From contig NZ_JAEUGD010000023.1 of assembly GCF_016775155.1 (NCBI RefSeq), forward strand, positions 186,001 through 250,000: 64,000 nucleotides of DNA, in the 5' to 3' direction. Below, one piece after another: positions 43,140 to 52,864 of the stretch. How positions within the stretch are numbered: the first letter of the stretch is position 1; the number at the start of each line of letters is the position of its first letter. The stretch comes from Fulvivirga marina (lineage in GTDB: Bacteria > Bacteroidota > Bacteroidia > Cytophagales > Cyclobacteriaceae). Position numbers and translations under genes: made by a program. The notes beneath the pieces are model-generated. The model made no database searches. It was not told where the DNA came from and saw only the letters and a program-made list of their open reading frames with translations.

Positions 43140-45566
43140 ATGTTTAGGAACTACTTCAAAATTGCACTAAGGAATCTGCTAAAGCAGAAGGTTTATTCTG
43201 TAATCAATGTCTTCGGTCTATCCTTTGGGATGGCCTGCGTATTGCTCATAGTTATATATGTTAAGGATGAATTGAGTTACGATAAATTTCATCAAAATGC
43301 CGAAGATATTTATCGAATCACATGGTCTTCTGATAACCCACAGACAAGGACGCCACACCCTATGGCCCAGGCTCTGGTGCGGGATTTTCCTGAGGTGATT
43401 TCCGCAACTTCACTATCACCGTTATGGGGAGCTGGACTTACAAAACAGACCTTTTCGGTAAAAAATCCGGAGAACGATATTGCCTATGATGAAAGGGACA
43501 TACTATCTGTTGACAGTACTTTTTTCGATGTGTTTTCATTTGATCTTTTAAAAGGGAATAAAAATGAGGTGTTACGAAATGTAGGAGGAATTTTGCTTTC
43601 CGAAACCTATGCACAAAAGTATTTTGGCAATGAAGACCCTATTGGGAAAACCCTGTCTATAAATGATGATCGTACCATGGTGTTAGTGGAAGGAGTTTTT
43701 AAGGATGTTCCGAAAAATTCTCATTTTCATTTTGATGCATTGCTGTCGTATGTGACCTTAAAGTCACTAGAGGGGCCGGATGATCCATATTATACCTGGG
43801 CTGATTTTGGGCATTATAATTACGTAAAGCTCAAAGAAGGGAGTGATCCGGATAAGCTGGAAAGCCAGCTAATGGAGTGGACTATGAAATATGTAGAAGT
43901 ACCGGAGGAGGAAATGCAAAGAGCTATTCAAAATGGCATGCACTTCAAATTTCAAAGACTAACGGATATTCACCTTGGTTCCCGTATTAGGTGGGAGCTG
44001 GAGCCAAATGGTAACAAGGAATATGTATATATCATGTCTGCAGCAGCCATTTTAATATTGGTCGTAGCTTGTATAAACTTTATGAACTTAACCACTGCCC
44101 GTTCTACAGAGCGTGCACGAGAGATAGGCATTCGTAAGTCTTTGGGGGCATATAAATCACAAGTAAGCGTACAATTCTTAGGAGAAGCTTTGTTAACGGC
44201 CATTTTTGCTATGTTGGTCACGGGGCTTATCGCTGAAGTCTGCCTTCCATTTTTTAACGTTGTAACAAACAAATCTTTAAACATCAATTATATACAGCAG
44301 CCCGGGCTGCTTCTAATTCTTATAGGGGGCACTATAGTAACCGGACTTGTGGCTGCTATCTATCCTTCATTTGTACTCTCTTCTATGAATCCTGTTTCGA
44401 GTCTGAAAGGGGTGGGAAAACTTAAGCCGAAAGGAGCAGGTTTTAGAAAGACCTTAATAGTTTTTCAGTTTATAATCTCCATGACACTTCTTAGTGGAAG
44501 CCTTGTCATATATCATCAGCTTCAATTTATCCATGATAAGGATTTGGGTTTTGACGATGATAGAGTTGTAGTAGTCCCCGTTAAAAATGGTGATCTTATT
44601 GATAAGATTGAGGTAGTAAAGACCGAGCTTAATAAGATAACGGGAATTGAGGCTGTATCTGCTACTTCTAATGTGCCTGGGAAACAGTTTAATCAAAACG
44701 CTATTTCAAGAGCTGATGACCTTCAGGTCAGAACAAATTCCTCTGAAACCTATGTGGACTACAGCTTTTTTGAAGCTTTAGGGATTGATTTTGTCTCAGG
44801 AAGAAGTTTTTCCAGAGATTACCCTACGGACTCTGGTGCGTTTATAATTAATGAGACTGCAGCCAGAGAGTTGAATCTAAGGGACCCTGTTGGCAAAGAG
44901 ATAATCTGGTATACCGATAATAACGGAAGAGAGCCATTAAAAGGAACGGTAATAGGTGTTGTAAAGGATTTTAATTACGGGTCCTTACACGAGCCAATCA
45001 GGCCTCTACTTTTTTGTCTTGCTCCATCTTATAATGATATACTGATAAAGGTACAAGGAGAGAATTTCACTGAAACTATCGCAGATATCGAACAAACATG
45101 GAAGGGTTTTGAAAGCAGATTTGAGTTTGAGTATTCTGTGCTATCTGATGACATGGGCCAGCTTTATGTGGGGGAGGAGAAAACCGCTAATGTATTTGGT
45201 GGTTTTTCTTTTATCGCTATACTTATAGCTTGTTTTGGCCTTTTTGGAATAGCTTCTTTAAGTTACTCTCAAAGAGTAAAGGAAGTTGGTATACGCAAAG
45301 TTATGGGGGCATCTGTATTTAAAATTCTTACTCTTTTGGTAAAGGATTTTTCAATACTGATCGGCGTGTCAATTGTTATTGCGGTGCCTGTTTCCTGGCT
45401 AATAATGGATAGTTGGTTGGAAAATTTTACTTACCGTATTGGAATTTCAGTCATAGATTTTGTGGCTTCTGCGGTGATCTTAATTATAATAGCCCTGTTT
45501 TCTCTTTCTTATCTCACTATTAAAACGGCCTACAGTAACCCTGTTGATGCCTTAAAGGAAGAATGA
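43140..45566 (+). CDS. MacB/FtsX-type ABC transporter permease
   Basis: 808 residues. Two copies of the layout: TM1 near 20-40 (VINVFGLSFGMACVLLIVIY) with a large periplasmic MacB_PCD domain (~45-265), then FtsX-like block one (~285-425, ATTRSTERAREIGIRKSLGA-like segment), TM near 440, a second periplasmic domain (~465-670) and FtsX block two (~690-790, RVKEVGIRKVMGASVFKILT). It is the duplicated MacB-like permease common in Bacteroidota; no ATPase is encoded next to it. It probably moves peptides, lipoproteins or signals across the envelope using energy from a distant ATPase. The sigma54 promoter region and twin UAS suggest control by the adjacent NtrC-like regulator. Confidence 0.88.
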   Translation: MFRNYFKIALRNLLKQKVYSVINVFGLSFGMACVLLIVIYVKDELSYDKFHQNAEDIYRITWSSDNPQTRTPHPMAQALVRDFPEVISATSLSPLWGAGLTKQTFSVKNPENDIAYDERDILSVDSTFFDVFSFDLLKGNKNEVLRNVGGILLSETYAQKYFGNEDPIGKTLSINDDRTMVLVEGVFKDVPKNSHFHFDALLSYVTLKSLEGPDDPYYTWADFGHYNYVKLKEGSDPDKLESQLMEWTMKYVEVPEEEMQRAIQNGMHFKFQRLTDIHLGSRIRWELEPNGNKEYVYIMSAAAILILVVACINFMNLTTARSTERAREIGIRKSLGAYKSQVSVQFLGEALLTAIFAMLVTGLIAEVCLPFFNVVTNKSLNINYIQQPGLLLILIGGTIVTGLVAAIYPSFVLSSMNPVSSLKGVGKLKPKGAGFRKTLIVFQFIISMTLLSGSLVIYHQLQFIHDKDLGFDDDRVVVVPVKNGDLIDKIEVVKTELNKITGIEAVSATSNVPGKQFNQNAISRADDLQVRTNSSETYVDYSFFEALGIDFVSGRSFSRDYPTDSGAFIINETAARELNLRDPVGKEIIWYTDNNGREPLKGTVIGVVKDFNYGSLHEPIRPLLFCLAPSYNDILIKVQGENFTETIADIEQTWKGFESRFEFEYSVLSDDMGQLYVGEEKTANVFGGFSFIAILIACFGLFGIASLSYSQRVKEVGIRKVMGASVFKILTLLVKDFSILIGVSIVIAVPVSWLIMDSWLENFTYRIGISVIDFVASAVILIIIALFSLSYLTIKTAYSNPVDALKEE

Positions 45567-45625
45567 GTAAATATTCATAATAAAGGACTCGGGGTACCTG
45601 CAACATTTTGGTCGAGCTGGCTTAG

Positions 45626-45639
45626 GTAACTTAAGTTAC
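45626..45639. promoter_or_regulatory. Perfect 14-bp palindrome just before the cyclase gene
   Basis: GTAACTT-AAGTTAC lies 2 bp before the ATG at 45642. A TTTG at 45607 precedes it. It may be an operator or an RBS-masking hairpin; no SD-like sequence is visible. Confidence 0.4.
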
Positions 45640-45641
45640 AA

Positions 45642-46820
45642 ATGTCCGATTCCTTGTTCTATACATTTGTGCTCATGAATGGAGAAGGGCAGGAAGAACC
45701 TGGTTCAACAATCACAATAGGAGGGAAAAAAAGATATATCATAAACAGTACCTTATGGGTAATGCTGTACTGGCTGATTATTGGAGTTTTCGTTTTTGGC
45801 TATGAAAACATTATAGTATATCAGTACAGAGGGGTATCATATATTTTATATTCATTATTGATTTACATTGTTCCTCCGGTTTTGTTTGGTATACCCTTTC
45901 TTATTCTTGAGCAACTTTTTTTTCTGAAATGGATTAACAGGCTTAATTTTTATATGGCTTTGTTTACCCGGGCAGTTCTTTACCTTGCTGGCATATATTT
46001 TTCATATTCTTTAGTACAACATTATGGAGTAAGATACCTTCCTGCTACACTTTTTCAGGAGCCATTTATATTAAAATTTGTCTTTGTATGGGGGCTTGGA
46101 AGTATATTAGCCTTGATGTTTCATAACCTATCGTCAAGGCACGACCCTAAAATTTTTAAGTCATGGTTGAAAGGAGCATATCATAAGCCTAATCAGGAGG
46201 AGCGTGTATTTCTCTTTTGTGATATCAATAAATCAACTCCTGCAGCCGAACAGTTGGGGTCTCGTAAATATTTCGATTTTCTTAATCATTTTTATTCTCT
46301 TATAGCCCCAATCATTCAAAAATATAAAGGGGAGATCTATCAATATGTAGGGGATGAAGTAGTTATATCCTGGCCGTTAAATCAGGCACTGAAGTCAAAC
46401 AATGCTCTTGAATTGTTTTTTAGTATGAAGGAAGAAATTGCAAAGCATAATAGCTTTTTTTACAGAAACTTCAGGTTTATACCAACAATTAAAGGAAGTC
46501 TGCATGTTGGTCAGGTTACCCGTGGGGAAATCAATACTTTGAAAAGGGAATTTATCTACACGGGAGATGTACTCAATACTGCTTCAAGAATGTACAGTAT
46601 TTGTAAAGAGAAGGATGTACCACTTGTGATCTCAAGAAGACTTTTGAAACAATTTTCTAATTTACATTGGTTTCATTTTCGTGATGAAGGCATTTTTCAA
46701 GCAGAGGGAAAGCAGAAAAAAGTATATTTATACTCTGTTGAGAGAAAGAGCTACAGACCGATTGTTACCAACTACATGAAGAAAGAAAATTCATTGCAAC
46801 ATAGTCATTATGAAAAATAA
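45642..46820 (+). CDS. Membrane class III adenylate/guanylate cyclase
   Basis: 392 residues. About four membrane helices (~30-165; STLWVMLYWLIIGVFVFGYE and later), then a cytoplasmic cyclase domain (~180-345). Metal aspartates: RVFLFCDINKSTPAAEQLGS (first Asp) and IYQYVGDEVVISW (second Asp). The transition-state Asn-Arg pair is in DVLNTASRMYSICK. The base-specifying Lys of adenylate cyclases (K-x-x-G-D) is replaced by Gln (Q-Y-V-G-D), so the substrate is uncertain. It would make cAMP or another cyclic nucleotide in response to a membrane cue. It shares 11 bp with the next small gene. Preceded by a palindrome. Confidence 0.87.
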   Translation: MSDSLFYTFVLMNGEGQEEPGSTITIGGKKRYIINSTLWVMLYWLIIGVFVFGYENIIVYQYRGVSYILYSLLIYIVPPVLFGIPFLILEQLFFLKWINRLNFYMALFTRAVLYLAGIYFSYSLVQHYGVRYLPATLFQEPFILKFVFVWGLGSILALMFHNLSSRHDPKIFKSWLKGAYHKPNQEERVFLFCDINKSTPAAEQLGSRKYFDFLNHFYSLIAPIIQKYKGEIYQYVGDEVVISWPLNQALKSNNALELFFSMKEEIAKHNSFFYRNFRFIPTIKGSLHVGQVTRGEINTLKREFIYTGDVLNTASRMYSICKEKDVPLVISRRLLKQFSNLHWFHFRDEGIFQAEGKQKKVYLYSVERKSYRPIVTNYMKKENSLQHSHYEK

Positions 46821-47022
46821 CAAGGAGATAATTTTAGCACTGGTACTTGCATTAACACTTGGTTTAGCGCCATTTTTTCCCGAACCTCACATTCTAGGGA
46901 AACTGCGCTGGGTATTAGGTGGAGCAAAAGGGATGCAATTTATGGATTACTTTGATCTTGCCTTGCATGGTTTTCCATGGGTTATGCTAGTTGGGGCAGT
47001 GATTAAACGTATTAGAGGTTAA
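46810..47022 (+). CDS. Small two-helix membrane protein
   Basis: 70 residues, ATG 11 bp inside the end of the cyclase gene, so translation is coupled. Two hydrophobic segments, IILALVLALTLGLAPFFPEP and ALHGFPWVMLVGAVIK, are joined by a conserved-looking loop HILGKLRWVLGGAKGMQFMD. Similar small proteins are sometimes called 'RND transporter' in databases, which is not supported by the length. It may assist the cyclase membrane domain (inference). Confidence 0.75.
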   Translation: MKNNKEIILALVLALTLGLAPFFPEPHILGKLRWVLGGAKGMQFMDYFDLALHGFPWVMLVGAVIKRIRG

Positions 47023-47063
47023 GTTAATTTCTATCACTCTCTTTAGGGAACAATTTTTCTGCT

Positions 47064-47094
47064 TTTAGCTTTATCCCCGTGAAAATTATTTTTG
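47064..47094 (+). promoter_or_regulatory. Candidate promoter of the TPR-CHAT gene
   Basis: TTTA (47064-47067), 19 bp, TATTTTTG (47087-47094). A second -7-like TAAATTTG follows at 47101-47108 without a good -33 partner. Leader to the ATG at 47140 about 38 nt. Confidence 0.4.
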
Positions 47095-47139
47095 CATTGT
47101 TAAATTTGCAGCCCCCATAAGAATGAATATTCTTCTTAG

Positions 47140-50100
47140 ATGAAAGCACTTCTTTTTCTCATTTCATTTATTTTGTTATCTACTATCACTCTTTTGGGGC
47201 AAAAGTATGTTAAGGAGATTGATAGCCTTAATAGAGAGCTTTCTCATGCGCATGGTTCTACTAAGGTAAAAGTGCTGGATCAGCTGGTAGATAAATGCTT
47301 CTCGGCTAATAAAAATAAGGAGATGTATTCTTTTCTGGAAGAAATGCATAAGCTTTCAAATGCCCTAGACATCAAAGAGGGCTTGTTTAAAACTTACTTT
47401 TATTTAGGGTTAGTTTCTTTTAACATAGAGTGGAAACCGTCCAAAGCGGTAAAACATTTAAATCAAGCACTAAATACCGGGTATACCTATAAAATTGAAG
47501 ACCCGGAGACATACTCGGCAATTTACAACAACCTGGGTTTGATCTATAAGAATTTATATCATTTTGATTCCGCACTCCATTTTTATAAAAGGGCTTCAAA
47601 AGTCAATCAGGCATATCAACTTAATAAAAGAAATATTACCCTGCTACAAAATATGTCACGGATTTGCTATTCAATGGGGGACATTAATCTAGCTATTAAC
47701 TATGCGGAAGAGTGTTTAAACGAGTCCATAAAGACAAATGAGAAGGAATTAATGTGTACGGGTTATAAAACCATGGCGGAATTTCTCTATTATACTAATT
47801 CACCAGAAATGGGCCTGGAATATTGTCAAAAAGCACATGAACTTTCTGTAGAGGTGTATGGTGAGTTTCACTCGAATACAGCTTCTACCTTTAATCTACT
47901 TTTTAAACTTCACCACAATTTAGGGAATTATCATGAATCACTAATGTACGCTAACCGGGAGTATTATTGCCTAAAGCAAATTTATGGAACACCTGTCCAC
48001 CCTAAGCTAGCAGGTGCATTGCTGTCGCTTGGCAGGTGCCATTACAAGCTAAATAACTATGATTCTGCACTATATTTTTATAAGAATGCACTTAAGTCTG
48101 AGGAGTTGATTTCTACTAGTAAGAGCACTATGAAGTTGAATATTTATAATAAACTTGCTGAATGTCAACTTGCCAACAATGACTTGTTTGCTTCAATGAG
48201 TTTTTTAAAACTAGCAGAAAAGTTGAAGGACGGTACTATTGGGCAAAAGTCAGAAATCAGAAAGATATATGGTGATTTATACTTTAAGTCTGGAAATTAT
48301 GTAAAAAGTTTGAATGAATATAAAAAAGCTATATTGATTCGATTAGGTAAGTCTCCATCGGATACGTTTTCTTACCCATTGGCTTCTCAAATAGATGATC
48401 ATTCAAGGGGCCTTTTATTAATGCACAATATTGCGATGGTGTGCGAAATTCTATACAGGCAAAATGGAAGGCAAAATGATTTAGAACAATCCTTTAAAGC
48501 ATATCAAATATGTGATACTCTGGTAAATACTTTTAGATATAATTTTCAGAATGACAATGATAAAATAGTTTTTAATAAGGCCAGTGTGGAAGTATATAAT
48601 GGAGCCATTAGAGTAGCTTATTTAATGGGCAAAATTGGTGATCAGAGAAAATATCAGGAATTGGCTTTTCTTTTTGCAGAAAAGGCTAAGTCAAACCTTT
48701 TATATCAGTCGATAGTCAAGCGAAACGCAATGCAATATAGCCTACTTCCAGATTCGGTTTTAAACTACGAAAATGAAATCAAGCATAAGGTTACTTCTTA
48801 CATAGCAAAAATTAACAAGGAGCCTGAAGAAGCTAAAAAAAGGGTACTCAAGGGCCTTTTGTTTGAAGCTAGGCGAGAGTATGAAAAGTTTCAACACGCA
48901 TTGGAAGGTGCTTTTCCTAATTATTACAAGCTAAAGTATAGTAACAAATTTCTTACAATATCAGAGATACAAGAAAGGCTTGCAGGAGAGACAATTTTAG
49001 AGTTTGTCCTAACGGATGAATTGATTTATGTGTTTTTGGTTAAGAAAAATAACTTTAAAGTTTTAGAGTTCGCTAGGCCAAAAAAATTAGATTTCTGGAT
49101 TGATAAGCTAAGATCGTCTATCCTGGCTAAAGATTACATGGAGTATCAGGAGATGGCTTATCAATTATACAAAAGCCTTTTTGAACCTGTCGAGTTATTT
49201 TTGACTAAGGAGAACTATGTTATTATAGTTCCTGATGGTAAACTATGGCATTTGAACTTTGATTTGCTTCTGAGACGAATTGAAGAAGGTAAAGCTTTTT
49301 ATTCACTTGATTACCTTATTAATGATTACACAATAAGTTATGCTAATTCTGCTAATCATCTGTTTTTAAATAATGGTCGAACTAAAGCCAATGTAAAAAA
49401 GAGATGTCTTGCTTTTTCATATAGTAACGACTCATTGGAAACATCACCTGTTGACTTTTGGGTACTGCGAGATTTTAAGCATGATCTTCCCGGTACCAGA
49501 GAGGAGATACGAAGTATTTCCAAATTGCTTTCCGGGAAATATTATTTTGGGAGCTTAGCATCAGAGGCTAATTTTAAAAAGGAAAGCCATGGTTATTCAA
49601 TACTTCATCTTGCGCTACATGGAGAGGTAAGTGATGAAGACCCTTTGTATTCTAAACTAAAATTTTCCCCGGCTATTGGAGACACAACAGAGGATGGGTA
49701 CCTCAATATATATGAGATATATAACATTAATCTAAACTCAGAAATGACGGTACTCAGTGCGTGCAATACTGGTTATGGGAAACTTGAGAGGGGGGAGGGT
49801 TTAATGAGTTTAGGAAGGGCTTTTCAGTATGCCGGTGTAAATAGTCTGCTTTTAAGCAATTGGGGTATTCCTGATGAGGTCGCACCACCCATCATGTATG
49901 ACTTTTATAGATATTTAAAGCAAGGTATGAATAAAAGTGAAGCAATTCGGGCTGCTAAATTGAATTATTTGAAAACGGCAGGGATCTATAAAAGTGCTCC
50001 TTTTTACTGGGGCAGTTTTGTAGTGATAGGAGACCCTTCACCATTAGAAATAGAAGGCCCGGAAATAAACTATTGGCTCTATTTTGTGATTATTATCTCG

Positions 50101-50157
50101 GCTTTTTCATTAGTTCTATGGGGCGCAAATAATTTTCGAAAGCGAGTGGAGTTTTAA
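47140..50157 (+). CDS. Exported TPR-CHAT protease-like protein with C-terminal membrane anchor
   Basis: 1005 residues. Signal peptide 1-20 (ending TLLGQ). TPR array ~50-420 (YNNLGLIYKNLYHFDSALHF, CHYKLNNYDSALYFYKNALK). A helical linker follows, then a caspase-like CHAT domain ~640-970: ILHLALHGEVSDEDPLY supplies the His (about 827) and VLSACNTGYGKLERGEG the Cys (about 873), so the dyad is intact. A single helix near the end, YFVIIISAFSLVLWGA, is followed by basic NFRKR, suggesting an inner-membrane anchor with the domains outside. CHAT proteins are often proteases activated through their repeats. No obvious substrate gene is adjacent; the small membrane protein and cyclase lie upstream. Confidence 0.88.
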   Translation: MKALLFLISFILLSTITLLGQKYVKEIDSLNRELSHAHGSTKVKVLDQLVDKCFSANKNKEMYSFLEEMHKLSNALDIKEGLFKTYFYLGLVSFNIEWKPSKAVKHLNQALNTGYTYKIEDPETYSAIYNNLGLIYKNLYHFDSALHFYKRASKVNQAYQLNKRNITLLQNMSRICYSMGDINLAINYAEECLNESIKTNEKELMCTGYKTMAEFLYYTNSPEMGLEYCQKAHELSVEVYGEFHSNTASTFNLLFKLHHNLGNYHESLMYANREYYCLKQIYGTPVHPKLAGALLSLGRCHYKLNNYDSALYFYKNALKSEELISTSKSTMKLNIYNKLAECQLANNDLFASMSFLKLAEKLKDGTIGQKSEIRKIYGDLYFKSGNYVKSLNEYKKAILIRLGKSPSDTFSYPLASQIDDHSRGLLLMHNIAMVCEILYRQNGRQNDLEQSFKAYQICDTLVNTFRYNFQNDNDKIVFNKASVEVYNGAIRVAYLMGKIGDQRKYQELAFLFAEKAKSNLLYQSIVKRNAMQYSLLPDSVLNYENEIKHKVTSYIAKINKEPEEAKKRVLKGLLFEARREYEKFQHALEGAFPNYYKLKYSNKFLTISEIQERLAGETILEFVLTDELIYVFLVKKNNFKVLEFARPKKLDFWIDKLRSSILAKDYMEYQEMAYQLYKSLFEPVELFLTKENYVIIVPDGKLWHLNFDLLLRRIEEGKAFYSLDYLINDYTISYANSANHLFLNNGRTKANVKKRCLAFSYSNDSLETSPVDFWVLRDFKHDLPGTREEIRSISKLLSGKYYFGSLASEANFKKESHGYSILHLALHGEVSDEDPLYSKLKFSPAIGDTTEDGYLNIYEIYNINLNSEMTVLSACNTGYGKLERGEGLMSLGRAFQYAGVNSLLLSNWGIPDEVAPPIMYDFYRYLKQGMNKSEAIRAAKLNYLKTAGIYKSAPFYWGSFVVIGDPSPLEIEGPEINYWLYFVIIISAFSLVLWGANNFRKRVEF

Positions 50158-50721
50158 AGGCCATTGTGAACACGAGTTTTTGTATGATCCTATGTCTCGG
50201 ATACATAAGGCAGGGCCATATCAATATTTGATTTTTTCCAGAGTAAGTCACCAACAAACTGGATAATTTTTAGAAGCCCCTATTCGTGATGGATGTATTT
50301 ATAGGTAAGCTTTTGATAATATATGAATATTTTGGTGGTTAAATCTTTAATTAAATCTGGGTGTTACAAAGATTTTATGATCGAAAAATAGCTAACAGCT
50401 GATTTTGGACTGAAATTTATAGTATTTTATTTATAGGTGTAAGAGTTCTTACAGGTGTACTATTAGAGGAGTCTTAAACTGTTTTGTGCATAATAATCGA
50501 ACTATTATTGTTCAATAGTATAGCTTGTCAAGCTTAATATGAAACTAAACTAGCATTTCATGTCCTAATCGAGCATATGTATATTTCTTCAACAAAATAT
50601 TGCCTCAATAATAGCAGGAGCTTAATGAGTTGCCAGGTACTTTATAAGGTATGTTTACTTCCGATATTAAACAGCACCATTAATAAAAAGAATCTGCATT
50701 TAACAACTTAAAATCATTGAT
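50158..50721. other. 564-bp intergenic region with a 7-2-7 palindrome
   Basis: No convincing gene was found. tgtaaga-gt-tcttaca (50438-50453) is perfect and is flanked on both sides by GGTGTA (50436 and 50454 regions). A short protein-like run (EHEFLYDPMSRIHKAGPYQY) occurs at 50166-50225 and is not convincing. It may be a relic or chance. Confidence 0.35.
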
Positions 50722-51027
50722 ATGAGCATTTCCTGGGCCGAATCCCGAAAAAGGTACAACCGACTATTAAAGGGCTTAGATGTTCTTATTGATGAAACGT
50801 CAGATCTTGTTGAAAATTATGAGCAACATCATCTGGAGTTCGCCAATCTAATGTATGAAAAAGGGCTTTCAGATATTATGAAGGAAGCTGATTTTCTCAC
50901 GGATCATGAGCGAGAGTTTATGCTGATGTACTATTCATTAAAAGGGCAAGTTGAAAGGCTCAAATACTATAGAAAGACAATTAGCTTGATGCTAATTAAG
51001 GACCCGATCAATTACCCGGACAATTAA
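50722..51027 (+). CDS. Small helical cytoplasmic protein of unknown function
   Basis: 101 residues, no signal or membrane segment. Predicted as helices (ESRKRYNRLLKGLDVLIDET, VENYEQHHLEFANLMYEKG, EREFMLMYYSLKGQVERLKY). The composition is protein-like and codon use is like its neighbours. No family recognised. It is isolated between two >250-bp gaps. It could be a regulator or adaptor; nothing supports a specific role. Confidence 0.55.
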   Translation: MSISWAESRKRYNRLLKGLDVLIDETSDLVENYEQHHLEFANLMYEKGLSDIMKEADFLTDHEREFMLMYYSLKGQVERLKYYRKTISLMLIKDPINYPDN

Positions 51028-51280
51028 TTCTTTTTCTAGTAAGGGAAAATTTCTTCGGAGTATGATGTGGTTTTATTAACAATAAAAATACCCGTCTCTC
51101 TTTATACCTTGAAGGGGCTATATGGTGAAGTTGGCCGCCCTATTTCTAGAGTTTGGGCGCATGATTCAGGTAGTTAAAAATTCATTTTAATGAAATTGGA
51201 GTATAAGACCTCTTTTTCGTTTCGACATAAGACAGGTCAAAGCTGCAATTTCATGCTTACACAAAACCCTATTTTTAAGT

Positions 51281-52768
51281 ATGAAAACAAAGTTTAGTTA
51301 CCACTTAACCTTACTTATTCTTACCATTACTTTTACAAGCTGTTTGTATTCCTGTAAAAAAAGTAAGGAACCTATAAATGATGAGGCAGGAAGAGGAGAT
51401 ACTTATGCCATCGTGGAAGATGTAGAAAGTAATTGTAATCCTGCATGGTTCCCTCATTCGCAGACTCCTCCGCCAATGGAGGGTAATGGCAGTCCTTTCG
51501 ATACGACAAGTACCACAAATTCGATTTTTCATGAGTGGTCATGGCAAAAATTTCTTTGGCTGACTAAGCCAATGGACAATGGGAAGACCTTATTTGAAGA
51601 CTCTTTAACATTGGTTACAAATGAACTGCTTCCTATTGAGCCTATAGAGGGTGTAGCGCTTGTTTTAACAGATGTGGGCCAGGCGGGAAGTGATGGAGTA
51701 TTAATATCCAACGAGAGCTTTAATGGACAGACAGATACCGTCTATTATGGGATATACGCTAACAATATCCTTTTAGAGGTGGCTGACTCCATGAAATCTG
51801 TAATTTTAAACGACACCTCTAAAGTAAGCAATACAGCGACATTTCCTGTTGGGGCATTGGAGGTTAAAACATCATGGGTACAGGCAAGTACCATACCTTC
51901 AGGTCAACAGTCTGACTATTATCTTACCAAAGCTTATATAACACCTTTGCAAGACACCGCAACTGTAGCTCTTTTGGGTGTGCATGTAGTGGGTGTGGTG
52001 AAAAACCACCCGGAATTTATTTGGGCAACTTTTGAACATAATAGCTTGGCTGGTCGCTATGATTGGGCTTCAACAACTGATCAGGATGTTCCTGTTACGT
52101 CAAATGAGAATTTAATGTTTTTTGCTAAGGGAGATACAGCTACTATAAAAAATATTACATATACAAAGTCTACCTCATCAGCAGCAGAGAATGTTTTTAC
52201 AGTGTTCCAATATGGCATTCCCAGAACGGCAGAAAATGCTATAATGCCTCATACAAGTCAGGATAGTGCCACTAACCTAAGCAATTATAATAATATTGTG
52301 AGGTTGAACGAATGTGTTTCCGAAAGTCTTTCTGATGTTTGGAAAAACTACTTCTACAATGGCTCGGTATGGATAAATACTGATGGGCTCACTCATGATC
52401 AACAGGTAGAACTAATGATCAAAGCTGGGGGTTCAATTGGTAGTGCTGATAGCACCTCTAGTGCACGAGGCTCATTGGCAGCATTTAATATTACCATGGA
52501 GACTTTTGCGCAGACTTTTGGTGTTTCTCAGATCCATACTATGGATGCTTCACAGGTGTTCAACTGTATGGGCTGTCACACCACTGTTGCAACAGTTACA
52601 GTTGGCAAATCCACCTTTAAAAATAGTAAGTCTCCACTTTATTTCAGTCATATATTTAGAAGTTACCTCAGTGTGAGCAGTGGGGTCTCTGTTGATGAAA
52701 TCGAAAAATTGAGAATTCAGGAGTTTATTGACGTTCTTGAAAGAGAAACGGACTTCAATAAAAAGTAG
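51281..52768 (+). CDS. Lipoprotein with a single c-type heme motif
   Basis: 495 residues. Lipoprotein signal with lipobox TSC near residue 21 or LYSC near 25. The body is beta-rich with WSWQKFLWLTKPMD, NHPEFIWATFEHNSLAGRYD and NIVRLNECVSESL. Near the C-terminus is CMGCHTTVATV, a CXXCH heme-c attachment site, followed by SPLYFSHIF, and an ending of charged helix. The segments resemble a family of cytochrome c-like exported proteins that carry W-x-W-Q-x-F near the start and one CXXCH near the end. It would be an outer-facing heme protein on the envelope. No electron-transfer partner or cytochrome c maturation gene is adjacent. Function unknown. Confidence 0.78.
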   Translation: MKTKFSYHLTLLILTITFTSCLYSCKKSKEPINDEAGRGDTYAIVEDVESNCNPAWFPHSQTPPPMEGNGSPFDTTSTTNSIFHEWSWQKFLWLTKPMDNGKTLFEDSLTLVTNELLPIEPIEGVALVLTDVGQAGSDGVLISNESFNGQTDTVYYGIYANNILLEVADSMKSVILNDTSKVSNTATFPVGALEVKTSWVQASTIPSGQQSDYYLTKAYITPLQDTATVALLGVHVVGVVKNHPEFIWATFEHNSLAGRYDWASTTDQDVPVTSNENLMFFAKGDTATIKNITYTKSTSSAAENVFTVFQYGIPRTAENAIMPHTSQDSATNLSNYNNIVRLNECVSESLSDVWKNYFYNGSVWINTDGLTHDQQVELMIKAGGSIGSADSTSSARGSLAAFNITMETFAQTFGVSQIHTMDASQVFNCMGCHTTVATVTVGKSTFKNSKSPLYFSHIFRSYLSVSSGVSVDEIEKLRIQEFIDVLERETDFNKK

Positions 52769-52864
52769 TGAAGCTGTTTTAACTATAGAAAAACAGATGC
52801 AGAAAATAATTAATGAGAGCTTTCTGGGTGTTAAGCATAATACTCAGAAGGTTTGCATTTAAAA

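Noticed and set aside
46810-47022. RND transporter annotation for the small gene after the cyclase
   Set aside because: 70 residues with two helices cannot be an RND pump; the label is a database artefact.
47140-50157. CHAT protein as part of a type III-E (Craspase-like) defence system
   Set aside because: There is no Cas gene or effector nearby, and the protein has a signal peptide and membrane anchor.
50166-50250. Short coding-like run EHEFLYDPMSRIHKAGPYQY
   Set aside because: About 30 codons only, no start, no recognised family; too little to call a gene or relic.
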